Source: Clostridia bacterium (GTDB lineage Bacteria > Bacillota > Clostridia > UBA1381 > UMGS1253). From it: a DNA stretch of 6,029 nt. Positions within the stretch are counted from its first letter, which is position 1; every line of letters starts with the position of its first letter. Under the pieces are notes generated by a model, which ran no database searches, was not told the DNA's origin, and was given only the letters and a program-made list of their open reading frames with translations. Location: NCBI GenBank assembly GCA_017411585.1, contig JAFQPV010000388.1:1-6029 (forward strand), in the 5' to 3' direction. Both the position numbers and the translations under genes were made by a program. Below, piece after piece: positions 1 through 5,551 of this stretch.

Positions 1-87
1 ACACATCGGGGTTGTTCCGTCCTGAAAGATACCGTCCTTATTTACAAACGGTGTTGTCCGTTGTTCTTTAATCTTTAGTTCCGGCAT
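1..87 (-). CDS. N-terminus of an unidentified protein (partial, runs off the left edge)
   Basis: Reading leftwards from the ATG at 87, the minus strand stays open for 29 codons to the window edge. The product starts MPELKIKEQRTTPFVNK and continues DGIFQDGTTPMC. A good Shine-Dalgarno (TGGAGG, minus strand, 95-100) lies 7 nt before the ATG, which supports a real start. The gene begins only 14 bp after the stop of the upstream alpha/beta-hydrolase, so the two are probably cotranscribed. There is no signal peptide in the visible part; it is hydrophilic and slightly basic. I do not recognise the family from so short a piece and assign no function. Confidence 0.7.
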   Translation of the reverse strand, partial: MPELKIKEQRTTPFVNKDGIFQDGTTPMC

Positions 88-101
88 ATAAATTCCTCCA
101 A

Positions 102-1028
102 TTATTCAAAACGCTGAATCCACAAGAAAGTTTCTTCCACGGCAGGCGTAATTTCAATTTTCTCTCCATTCAATGTAGAAATGCCGCATGGCTTTTCTAA
201 AACATCGCCAACCATCTGCGGCTGATGTCCACCATAAGAAAACAGTCTTAAATGTGCCTCCCCGCCATTTGCGCGAATGTTGTCTACAAATCGCTTTGTC
301 ACTTCGTGGGAAACAACCTCATCATCAATGCAGTGCCAGAACTTGACCGGCACCGGATAAGCTTCTGCCTTTTTATTTTTTGCCGGGTTAAAGCCTGCAA
401 TCTTTGCTTCATCGTAAATATATTCACCGTTTTCATCTTGGTCAAGCTTATAAAACTTGCACAGCGCAATCTTCGGCAGGCCACCGCTCCACGGATGCAG
501 AAAAATTTGGTTATAAGTGTCAAGCACAGGACAGTACCCCGATTGTGCAATCACGGGAATCTGCCCGCTCAGGACCAGATTGGTTGAACTTATACCGCCC
601 ATAGATGCACCATGCACAAACACATCGGGATACAGATTGTAGTTTTTCATACAATAATGGTATGCCTTTACATAGCAACTCACTGCAATCGGTGAGCCGA
701 TGTTGTTGCAAATGTTGATGTCATGCTGCGCCGAATAAGTCTCCGGAAGACCGTTGGCATCCATCACAGCATAGCCATTCGCTACAAGATACTGCGTAAT
801 GGCCTGATGCTCTATCTGCGAATCGTCTGTTGTCACAGTACCACCTGCGCCGTGACAGTTAATCACCAAACGTGTCGGCATTCCGGTTTTTGTATAGTTT
901 TCCGGCAAGAAAATGAAGCCGTAATCTTCGTGCAAATCTTCAAAATCCTGCACCTTATCTGACATCAGTGTATCGTCCGGTAAATGGCAATTTACCCAAA
1001 CAGAAAATCTTTCTTTTACATATGTCAT
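102..1028 (-). CDS. Alpha/beta-hydrolase (prolyl-oligopeptidase/esterase type)
   Basis: This 308-residue protein has the layout of a serine alpha/beta-hydrolase. A beta strand followed by NCHGAGG (residues 57-63) fits the HG oxyanion-hole turn. The nucleophile elbow is GASMGG (140-145), with Ser142 as predicted nucleophile. Asp235 or Asp236 in HCIDDEVVS is the likely acid, and His268 in YGGHQP the likely base, so the triad is complete and in the usual order. There is no signal peptide or membrane segment, so it should be cytoplasmic. The substrate cannot be read from the sequence; an ester or short acylated compound is an inference from the fold. The ATG at 1028 is supported by AAGGTGG (minus strand, 1036-1042) 7 nt upstream. 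The gene is divergent from pgi and is followed after 14 bp by another minus-strand gene, suggesting a small operon. Confidence 0.85.
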   Translation of the reverse strand: MTYVKERFSVWVNCHLPDDTLMSDKVQDFEDLHEDYGFIFLPENYTKTGMPTRLVINCHGAGGTVTTDDSQIEHQAITQYLVANGYAVMDANGLPETYSAQHDINICNNIGSPIAVSCYVKAYHYCMKNYNLYPDVFVHGASMGGISSTNLVLSGQIPVIAQSGYCPVLDTYNQIFLHPWSGGLPKIALCKFYKLDQDENGEYIYDEAKIAGFNPAKNKKAEAYPVPVKFWHCIDDEVVSHEVTKRFVDNIRANGGEAHLRLFSYGGHQPQMVGDVLEKPCGISTLNGEKIEITPAVEETFLWIQRFE

Positions 1029-1035
1029 ATGCTCG

Positions 1036-1042
1036 CCACCTT
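1036..1042 (-). promoter_or_regulatory. Ribosome binding site of the alpha/beta-hydrolase
   Basis: The minus strand reads AAGGTGG, 7 nt before the ATG at 1028. It supports this start over internal methionines further down. Confidence 0.7.
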
Positions 1043-1063
1043 CTTTTAAAAATTCTTACAAGA

Positions 1064-1092
1064 AGTATAGCACACAAATCTCCCGAAGGCAA
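1064..1092 (-). promoter_or_regulatory. Sigma-A-like promoter for the hydrolase operon
   Basis: On the minus strand, TTGCCT (1087-1092) and TATACT (1064-1069) are separated by exactly 17 bp. The -10 matches TATAAT at 5 of 6 positions and is preceded by TGC, giving an extended -10 (TGnTATACT). The -35 matches TTGACA at 4 of 6. Transcription would start roughly 30 bp before the start codon. Confidence 0.65.
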
Positions 1093-1113
1093 TAAATAAA
1101 TAGGAATTAATCC

Positions 1114-1142
1114 TTGCAAAATGGTTAAAAATAGTGTACAAT
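1114..1142 (+). promoter_or_regulatory. Sigma-A-like promoter for pgi
   Basis: TTGCAA (1114-1119) and TACAAT (1137-1142) are separated by 17 bp, in an AT-rich stretch. The -10 matches the consensus at 5 of 6 positions and the -35 at 4 of 6. Its -35 box lies 21 bp from the -35 of the divergent hydrolase promoter, so the two promoters are back to back and could interfere with each other or share a regulator. Confidence 0.6.
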
Positions 1143-1161
1143 AACTTTTAGAATTTTTTTT

Positions 1162-1168
1162 AAGGAGG
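1162..1168 (+). promoter_or_regulatory. Ribosome binding site of pgi
   Basis: A full AAGGAGG lies 9 nt before the ATG at 1178 and fixes the pgi start. Confidence 0.8.
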
Positions 1169-1177
1169 CAATCTTTT

Positions 1178-2530
1178 ATGAGCGCAATTTCTTTAGACTA
1201 TCAAAAGGCGAAAAACTTCTTTTCACAAGATGAAATTAACAACATGTCCGGTATGATAAACTCCTGCCACGAAATGCTGCACGCAAAAAGCAGTGCAGGT
1301 AACGATTTCTTAGGCTGGCTGGAGCTGCCGGAAAATTACGATAAAGCAGAATTTGACCGCATCAAAAAAGCGGCAGAGAAAATCAAGAGCGATTCCGACG
1401 TACTCATCGTTGTAGGTATCGGCGGCTCATATCTCGGCGCAAGAGCCGTAATTGAAGCACTGCGCCACAGCTTCTATAACTGCGTAGACAAATCCGTAAG
1501 AAAGACACCGGAAATCTACTTTGCAGGTAACTCCATTTCTTCGACTTATCTGATGGATTTAATCGATGTCATCGGCGACAGAGATTTCTCCATCAACATC
1601 ATTTCCAAGTCCGGTACAACCACCGAGCCGGCAGTAGCATTCCGCGTGCTCAAGGCACTGTGTGAGAAAAAGTACGGCAAGGACGGCGCAAAGGAAAGAA
1701 TTTATGCAACCACCGACAAGGCGCGCGGCGCACTCAAAAACCTCTGCGACGAGGAAGGCTACGAAACCTTCGTGATTCCGGATGATGTCGGCGGCAGATT
1801 CTCCGTATTGACCGCTGTAGGTCTTCTGCCGATTGCCGTTTCCGGTGCAGACATTGATGCGCTTATGGCAGGTGCAAAGGCAGGTATGGATGAATATGCT
1901 TGCCCGGATTTAGACAAAAACATTTGCTATCAGTATGCAGCAATCCGCAATCTGTTATACAACAAGGGCAAGGCAATCGAAATGCTCGTAAACTACGAAC
2001 CGAGCCTGCACTTTATGAGCGAGTGGTTTAAGCAGCTTTATGGTGAGAGCGAAGGCAAGGACCAGAAGGGTATTTTCCCGGCAGCTGCAGATTTTTCGAC
2101 AGATTTGCACTCCATGGGTCAGTATGTGCAAGACGGCAGACGCATCTTGTTTGAAACTGTAATGAACGTAGAAAAGCCGCGCCGCGACTTTGCACTCGAA
2201 GCTGATGACAAGAATGTAGACGGATTGAACTTCCTTGCAGGTAAGACAATGGACTTTGTAAATCAGAAGGCATTCGAGGGCACTGTGCTTGCACACACAG
2301 ACGGCGGCGTACCGACAATGATTATCAATATTGAGTCTTTGAATGAATACAATTTAGGTAAGCTGATTTATTTCTTCGAAAAGGCATGTGCAATCTCCGG
2401 CTATCTCTTAGGCGTAAATCCGTTCAATCAACCGGGCGTTGAAGCATACAAAAAGAATATGTTCGCACTTTTAGGCAAGCCGGGCTACGAAGCACAAAAG
2501 GAAGAGCTGGAGAAGCGTTTAGCGGAGTAA
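1178..2530 (+). CDS. pgi: Glucose-6-phosphate isomerase
   Basis: The enzyme interconverts glucose 6-phosphate and fructose 6-phosphate in glycolysis and gluconeogenesis in the cytoplasm. At 450 residues it matches the short form common in Bacillota. It holds two SIS sugar-isomerase lobes. Visible signatures are VVGIGGSYLGARA (78-90), the phosphate-binding SKSGTTTEP (143-151), the PGI signature GGRFSVLTAVGLLP (205-218), and the C-terminal block GYLLGVNPFNQPGVEAYK (408-425). By analogy with characterised PGIs, Glu290 (in YGESEGK), His311 (in DLHSMGQ) and Lys425 (in QPGVEAYK) are the catalytic residues, and all are present. The ATG has an optimal AAGGAGG site and its own promoter. No clear terminator follows; the next gene, 122 bp on, has its own promoter-like sequence, so pgi may be expressed alone or read through. 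Confidence 0.98.
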   Translation: MSAISLDYQKAKNFFSQDEINNMSGMINSCHEMLHAKSSAGNDFLGWLELPENYDKAEFDRIKKAAEKIKSDSDVLIVVGIGGSYLGARAVIEALRHSFYNCVDKSVRKTPEIYFAGNSISSTYLMDLIDVIGDRDFSINIISKSGTTTEPAVAFRVLKALCEKKYGKDGAKERIYATTDKARGALKNLCDEEGYETFVIPDDVGGRFSVLTAVGLLPIAVSGADIDALMAGAKAGMDEYACPDLDKNICYQYAAIRNLLYNKGKAIEMLVNYEPSLHFMSEWFKQLYGESEGKDQKGIFPAAADFSTDLHSMGQYVQDGRRILFETVMNVEKPRRDFALEADDKNVDGLNFLAGKTMDFVNQKAFEGTVLAHTDGGVPTMIINIESLNEYNLGKLIYFFEKACAISGYLLGVNPFNQPGVEAYKKNMFALLGKPGYEAQKEELEKRLAE

Positions 2531-2580
2531 TTTCCCTAAAAAATGTAAATCCAACCGAAAAGTAATGAATTTTCAAAAGA

Positions 2581-2614
2581 TTTACTTGCACTTTTGATTA
2601 AAATATAGTATGCT
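2581..2614 (+). promoter_or_regulatory. Probable promoter(s) for the small P-loop gene
   Basis: Two overlapping sigma-A-like solutions exist, both with 17-bp spacers: TTTACT (2581-2586) with TATAGT (2604-2609), and TTGCAC (2586-2591) with TATGCT (2609-2614). The first has the better -10 (5 of 6). Either one would give a 5' leader of roughly 35 nt, which contains the palindrome around the Shine-Dalgarno. The sequence does not decide between them. Confidence 0.5.
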
Positions 2615-2633
2615 ATAGGTAAGACAAAAATTA

Positions 2634-2649
2634 ATCAAGGAGGCTTGAT
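2634..2649 (+). promoter_or_regulatory. Palindrome enclosing the Shine-Dalgarno of the small P-loop gene
   Basis: ATCAAG (2634-2639) and CTTGAT (2644-2649) are perfect inverted repeats around GAGG (2640-2643). The ribosome binding site AAGGAGG (2637-2643) is therefore half in the left arm and half in the loop. It lies 9 nt before the ATG at 2653. In RNA a 6-bp stem with a GAGG tetraloop could modulate translation; in DNA the dyad could be a binding site. The sequence is seen directly; any regulation is inferred. Confidence 0.45.
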
Positions 2650-2652
2650 ACT

Positions 2653-3063
2653 ATGATAAAGGTGTTAATCGGAAAAAAGGGAACCGGTAAGACAAAGACT
2701 TTGATTGCCAGCGTAACAGACGCAGCGGCAAACGCACAGGGCGATTTGGTGTTCATCAGCTCGGACACAAAGCGTCATATGTACGACATTCCGCATAAGG
2801 TAAGAATGGTCGATACTTCCGCTTTCGTATTAAAGGTGTATGATGAGTTTTACGGCTTCATCTGCGGTTTGTTGTCAAACAACTTTGACATCTCGCATAT
2901 GTACATCGACAGTATGTATAAAATCGTTGAAGACCAGCAGACAGGTCTGGAAAAATTCTTTAAAGATATCGAAGCTCTGTCCAATCAGTACAACATCGAT
3001 TTCATGTTCACTATGAGCATGGACGAAGCAGATGCTCCGGAGTACTTAAAGAAATATTTATAA
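2653..3063 (+). CDS. Small P-loop NTPase-like protein of unknown function
   Basis: The protein has 136 residues and begins with a nucleotide-binding strand-loop: MIKVLIGKKGTGKTKTLI, with a Walker A motif GKKGTGKT at residues 7-14 (Lys13, Thr14). A hydrophobic strand ending in an aspartate, HMYID (82-86), is the best Walker B candidate. FMFTMS (117-122) is a later strand that could act as a sensor. The chain ends there, so it is much shorter than a typical AAA+ or RecA-type ATPase and would be at most a minimal P-loop core. There is no signal peptide or membrane segment, so it is probably cytoplasmic. Hydrophobic and acidic stretches alternate, with no coiled coil apparent. It sits between pgi and thrC in the same direction, with its own promoter-like sequence and a hairpin behind it. 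Proteins like this are sometimes labelled PilT-like on the basis of the P-loop, but no other pilus gene is here and I do not adopt that name. Confidence 0.85.
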   Translation: MIKVLIGKKGTGKTKTLIASVTDAAANAQGDLVFISSDTKRHMYDIPHKVRMVDTSAFVLKVYDEFYGFICGLLSNNFDISHMYIDSMYKIVEDQQTGLEKFFKDIEALSNQYNIDFMFTMSMDEADAPEYLKKYL

Positions 3064-3074
3064 TAACCACCAAC

Positions 3075-3099
3075 AACGAGAGCGTTTGGCGCTCTCGTT
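3075..3099 (+). terminator. Stem-loop between the P-loop gene and thrC (weak terminator or attenuator)
   Basis: AACGAGAGCG (3075-3084) pairs perfectly with CGCTCTCGTT (3090-3099) around the 5-nt loop TTTGG. The 10-bp stem is stable, but only a broken T-rich stretch (CGTTACTTATT) follows instead of a run of Ts. It starts 11 bp after the stop of the P-loop gene and ends 12 bp before the thrC Shine-Dalgarno. It may terminate partially, stabilise an mRNA end, or lower read-through into thrC. Confidence 0.5.
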
Positions 3100-3111
3100 C
3101 GTTACTTATTC

Positions 3112-3117
3112 AAGGAG
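3112..3117 (+). promoter_or_regulatory. Ribosome binding site that sets the thrC start
   Basis: AAGGAG lies 10 nt before the ATG at 3128. An in-frame TTG at 3086 would add 14 residues but falls inside the hairpin loop and has no ribosome binding site, so 3128 is preferred. Confidence 0.75.
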
Positions 3118-3127
3118 AAGATTTTTT

Positions 3128-4630
3128 ATGCAGTATCAGAGCACAAGAGACAAATCTATAAACGTGTCTGCCGCAGAAGCGATTAAGACAGGTCTTTCCA
3201 AAGAGGGCGGCTTGTTCGTTCCAAAGGAAATCCCGCAGATTCCGCTTTCGCAGCTGCGCGCATTCCCGAAAATGAGCTATAACGAGCGTGCAGTGGCTGT
3301 GCTTTCCAATTTCCTGACGGATTTTTCCGACGAAGAAATTGCAGAATGCGTAAACGCGGCATACAGCAAGGAAAAATTTGAAACAGACACAATTGCACCG
3401 GTTTATAAATTAAATGACACGCACTACTTTTTAGAGCTTTGGCACGGGCCGACTTGTGCATTCAAGGATATGGCGCTGCAGATTCTGCCGCACCTTTTAA
3501 CCAAATCCATTGCCAAGTGCAATTCTACGGAGGAGTGTGTAATTCTGGTAGCAACCTCCGGCGATACCGGCAAAGCGGCGCTGGAAGGCTTTAAGGATGT
3601 ACGCGGCACACGCATTTTCGTGTTCTATCCGGAAAAGGGCGTCAGCGAAATTCAAAAGCTACAGATGATTACACAAGAAGGCAATAACGTTGGCGTTGCC
3701 GCTGTAGAGGGTAATTTTGACGATGCGCAGACCGGCGTTAAAAAAATCTTTACGGATGAGGATTACAAGTCGCTTTTAAAGGCAAACGGCTTTGCCCTTT
3801 CAAGCGCCAACTCCATCAACTGGGGTCGACTTGTACCGCAGATTGTATATTATTTCTCTGCTTACGCTGATCTTGTGAAAAACAAGGAGATTGAATTCGG
3901 CGATAAAATCAATTTTGCCGTACCAACAGGTAACTTCGGTAACATCTTGGCCGGCTACTATGCGATGAAAATGGGGCTCCCGGTAAACAAATTCATTTGT
4001 GCATCGAACGAAAACAATGTTTTGACCGAGTTTATCAACACCGGCGTATATGACAGAAACAGAAAATTCCATACAACGATTTCCCCGTCAATGGATATTT
4101 TGGTTTCCAGCAACTTAGAGCGTTTGCTCTTTGACATTACCGGTACGGACGACAATAAGGTTGCCGGCTATATGGCAGCATTGATGCGCGATGGCAAGTA
4201 CGAGGTTTCCGCTGCAGACAAGGAAAAAATCCAATCCCTGTTTTATGCAGCATCCTGCAGCGATGAGGAAACACAGAAGACAATTGCTGCAGTCCATAAG
4301 CAATATGCTTATGTAATGGATACACACACCGCCGTTGCAAAAAATGTTTGCGACCAGTACATTGCCGAGACCGGTGATATGACAAAAACGGTGATTGCAT
4401 CCACCGCAAGTCCGTTTAAATTTAACCAGAGCGTTTTAATTGCTTTGGAAGGTCTTGCAAGTGTTGCAGGCAAGGATGAGTTTGCGCTGTTAGATGCACT
4501 CTCTGAAACAAGCGATATGCCGATTCCGGCATCGCTGTCTGCCCTGAAAACCAAGCCGAAGCTGTTTAATATCAAATGTGAAAAGACACAGCTTAAGCAA
4601 GTTGTCAGCGAGTTTTTGCAGGTTGAATAA
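3128..4630 (+). CDS. thrC: Threonine synthase
   Basis: This PLP enzyme converts O-phospho-L-homoserine and water to L-threonine and phosphate, the last step of threonine synthesis. From the ATG at 3128 it has 500 residues, the long threonine-synthase form close to E. coli and yeast enzymes in design. The N-terminal domain starts MQYQSTRDKS with EGGLFVP (26-32), as in this family. FLELWHGPTCAFKDMA (101-116) holds the PLP lysine, Lys113. The phosphate-binding part has TSGDTG (143-148) and the cofactor-binding loop VPTGNFGN (265-272). All key motifs are intact and the C-terminus is full length. hom and thrB, often next to thrC, are absent here, so the substrate is supplied by genes elsewhere. 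A hairpin precedes it, no separate promoter is visible in the 64-bp leader, and a strong terminator follows. No T-box or threonine leader peptide can be seen. Confidence 0.97.
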   Translation: MQYQSTRDKSINVSAAEAIKTGLSKEGGLFVPKEIPQIPLSQLRAFPKMSYNERAVAVLSNFLTDFSDEEIAECVNAAYSKEKFETDTIAPVYKLNDTHYFLELWHGPTCAFKDMALQILPHLLTKSIAKCNSTEECVILVATSGDTGKAALEGFKDVRGTRIFVFYPEKGVSEIQKLQMITQEGNNVGVAAVEGNFDDAQTGVKKIFTDEDYKSLLKANGFALSSANSINWGRLVPQIVYYFSAYADLVKNKEIEFGDKINFAVPTGNFGNILAGYYAMKMGLPVNKFICASNENNVLTEFINTGVYDRNRKFHTTISPSMDILVSSNLERLLFDITGTDDNKVAGYMAALMRDGKYEVSAADKEKIQSLFYAASCSDEETQKTIAAVHKQYAYVMDTHTAVAKNVCDQYIAETGDMTKTVIASTASPFKFNQSVLIALEGLASVAGKDEFALLDALSETSDMPIPASLSALKTKPKLFNIKCEKTQLKQVVSEFLQVE

Positions 4631-4640
4631 TGATAATTTC

Positions 4641-4680
4641 AAAAAGGCAGAAACGGAGAAACTCCGCTTCTGCCTTTTTT
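4641..4680. terminator. Bidirectional rho-independent terminator between thrC and pdaA
   Basis: The left arm 4641-4658 and right arm 4662-4679 form a stem around the loop AAA (4659-4661). CGGAG pairs with CTCCG at the top and AAAAAGGCAGAA pairs with TTCTGCCTTTTT at the base, with one A/C mismatch (4653/4667). On the plus strand it ends in six Ts. On the minus strand the complement of the A-run at 4641-4645 gives five Us. It lies 10 bp after the thrC stop and 4 bp after the convergent pdaA stop, so it can serve both genes. Confidence 0.9.
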
Positions 4681-4684
4681 GTTC

Positions 4685-5497
4685 TTAAAGCGATGCAAAC
4701 GTATATCCCTGCGCCTGCAAATCTAAAATCATACGCTCGAGCACATCCGCGTTATCCTTCGACACCGCATGCAGCAAAATCACCGCCCCATCATGCATAT
4801 ACGGCAGTATCTGCTCATATGCATAATCTGCACCGCGCGTTTTGTCGCGCTGCCAATCGACGTAGGCAAAGCTCCAAAGCACGGTTTTATAACCTAAATC
4901 CCGCGAAACAGCAAGCGTACGCTCAGAAAACTCTCCCATCGGCGGACGAATTAAATCCATACTTTTTCCGGTCAGTGCCGTAAATTCCATAGAGAGCGAC
5001 AAAATTTCATCCGCAAGCTTTTCCGTATCTGTCACAGACGGCATCGAAGGATGGTTGTAAGTGTGATTTCCAACACTGTGCCCTTCTGCTGCCATACGCC
5101 GCACAAGCTCCGGCTGTGTACGCAGATAATCACCGGTGATGAAAAATGCTGCCGGTACACCTGTTTTTTTGAGCACATCCAAAATTTGTGCGGTATAACC
5201 GTTCTCATACCCCTCATCAAAAGTTAGATACAGCGTCTTTTCTTGATTGCTTTTATAAATGCCACCGTATTTTTCCAAAAGCGCAGATGCTACCGCATCC
5301 ACATCCGGCGCAGCGCCCTTATTCTTTTTCATACCCCAGGCATATGTCTCATTAGAAAGTGCATCGTATACCTGTGCATCCTGCAATGCATTTTCTGCCG
5401 CTGTACTCACAAGCTGTGCATCTGTCGGCACCCGTTTTTCACAGCCGCAAAGCATAAACACACAGCACAGCAACACCAAAAAACTTCGTTTGACCAT
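4685..5497 (-). CDS. pdaA: PdaA-like polysaccharide deacetylase, probable lipoprotein
   Basis: From the ATG at 5497 the protein has 270 residues. It starts with a lipoprotein-type signal: MVKR, a hydrophobic core (5-16) and the lipobox-like LCGC with Cys19 as the probable lipid anchor. A linker (20-85) precedes a NodB-fold carbohydrate esterase 4 domain. Motifs are TFDEGYENG (92-100, Asp94), GNHTYNHPSMP (143-153, His145 and His149), RPPMGEF (184-190), VLWSFAYVDW (206-215) and LLHAVSKDNA (241-250, His243). The YENG, AYVDW and HAVSKDNA segments closely resemble Bacillus PdaA, which N-deacetylates muramic acid on peptidoglycan so that muramic delta-lactam can form in the spore cortex. Action outside the membrane on cell wall is therefore likely; a sporulation role is inferred from similarity. 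It is codirectional with the interrupted gene upstream, 54 bp away. PdaA proper is usually described with an ordinary export signal, so lipid anchoring here is a prediction. A vegetative-wall deacetylase is the main alternative. Confidence 0.9.
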   Translation of the reverse strand: MVKRSFLVLLCCVFMLCGCEKRVPTDAQLVSTAAENALQDAQVYDALSNETYAWGMKKNKGAAPDVDAVASALLEKYGGIYKSNQEKTLYLTFDEGYENGYTAQILDVLKKTGVPAAFFITGDYLRTQPELVRRMAAEGHSVGNHTYNHPSMPSVTDTEKLADEILSLSMEFTALTGKSMDLIRPPMGEFSERTLAVSRDLGYKTVLWSFAYVDWQRDKTRGADYAYEQILPYMHDGAVILLHAVSKDNADVLERMILDLQAQGYTFASL

Positions 5498-5504
5498 AAA
5501 AAAT

Positions 5505-5510
5505 CCCTCC
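5505..5510 (-). promoter_or_regulatory. Ribosome binding site that sets the pdaA start
   Basis: The minus strand reads GGAGGG, 7 nt before the ATG at 5497. The longer in-frame start at 5527 would place charged and polar residues (MHMHNAEGF) before the signal sequence and would translate through this site, so 5497 is chosen. Confidence 0.8.
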
Positions 5511-5516
5511 GCATTA

Positions 5517-5526
5517 TGCATATGCA
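5517..5526. repeat. 10-bp perfect palindrome TGCATATGCA upstream of pdaA
   Basis: TGCATATGCA is its own reverse complement and lies 6 bp upstream of the pdaA ribosome binding site, within the 54-bp gap to the preceding gene. It could be an operator half-pair or simply an AT-rich coincidence. The minus strand also carries an imperfect inverted repeat at 5533-5551 (TTTGGTATT and AATACAAA with one bulged G and a 2-nt centre). No standard sigma-A promoter is evident in this gap. Confidence 0.3.
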
Positions 5527-5551
5527 AAGGGATTTGTATTTTAATACCAAA

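Noticed and set aside
252..604. Plus-strand frames opposite the alpha/beta-hydrolase.
   Set aside because: They are antisense to a gene with a complete catalytic triad and have no ribosome binding sites or recognisable motifs.
2545..2585. GTAAATC (2545-2551) and GATTTAC (2579-2585) as a terminator for pgi.
   Set aside because: The arms are only 7 bp, AT-rich, separated by 27 nt and not followed by a T-run; the right arm overlaps the -35 of the next promoter.
3086..3127. A TTG-started 14-residue extension of threonine synthase.
   Set aside because: The TTG lies in the loop of the 3075-3099 hairpin and has no ribosome binding site, while the ATG at 3128 has AAGGAG and gives the family's usual N-terminus.
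4630..4983. A plus-strand frame of 117 codons whose ATG overlaps the thrC stop.
   Set aside because: It passes straight through the terminator hairpin and then lies antisense to the well-supported pdaA gene; its Ala/Pro/His-rich translation looks like a shadow, and it has no ribosome binding site of its own.
5498..5527. A 10-residue N-terminal extension of the PdaA-like protein starting at 5527.
   Set aside because: It would spoil the signal peptide and run through the GGAGGG ribosome binding site that serves the ATG at 5497.
5512..5540. A sigma-G-like promoter for pdaA: AATA, 18 bp, then CATAATG on the minus strand.
   Set aside because: The match is attractive because pdaA is forespore-expressed in Bacillus, but transcription would start at or inside the ribosome binding site (5505-5510), leaving no usable leader.
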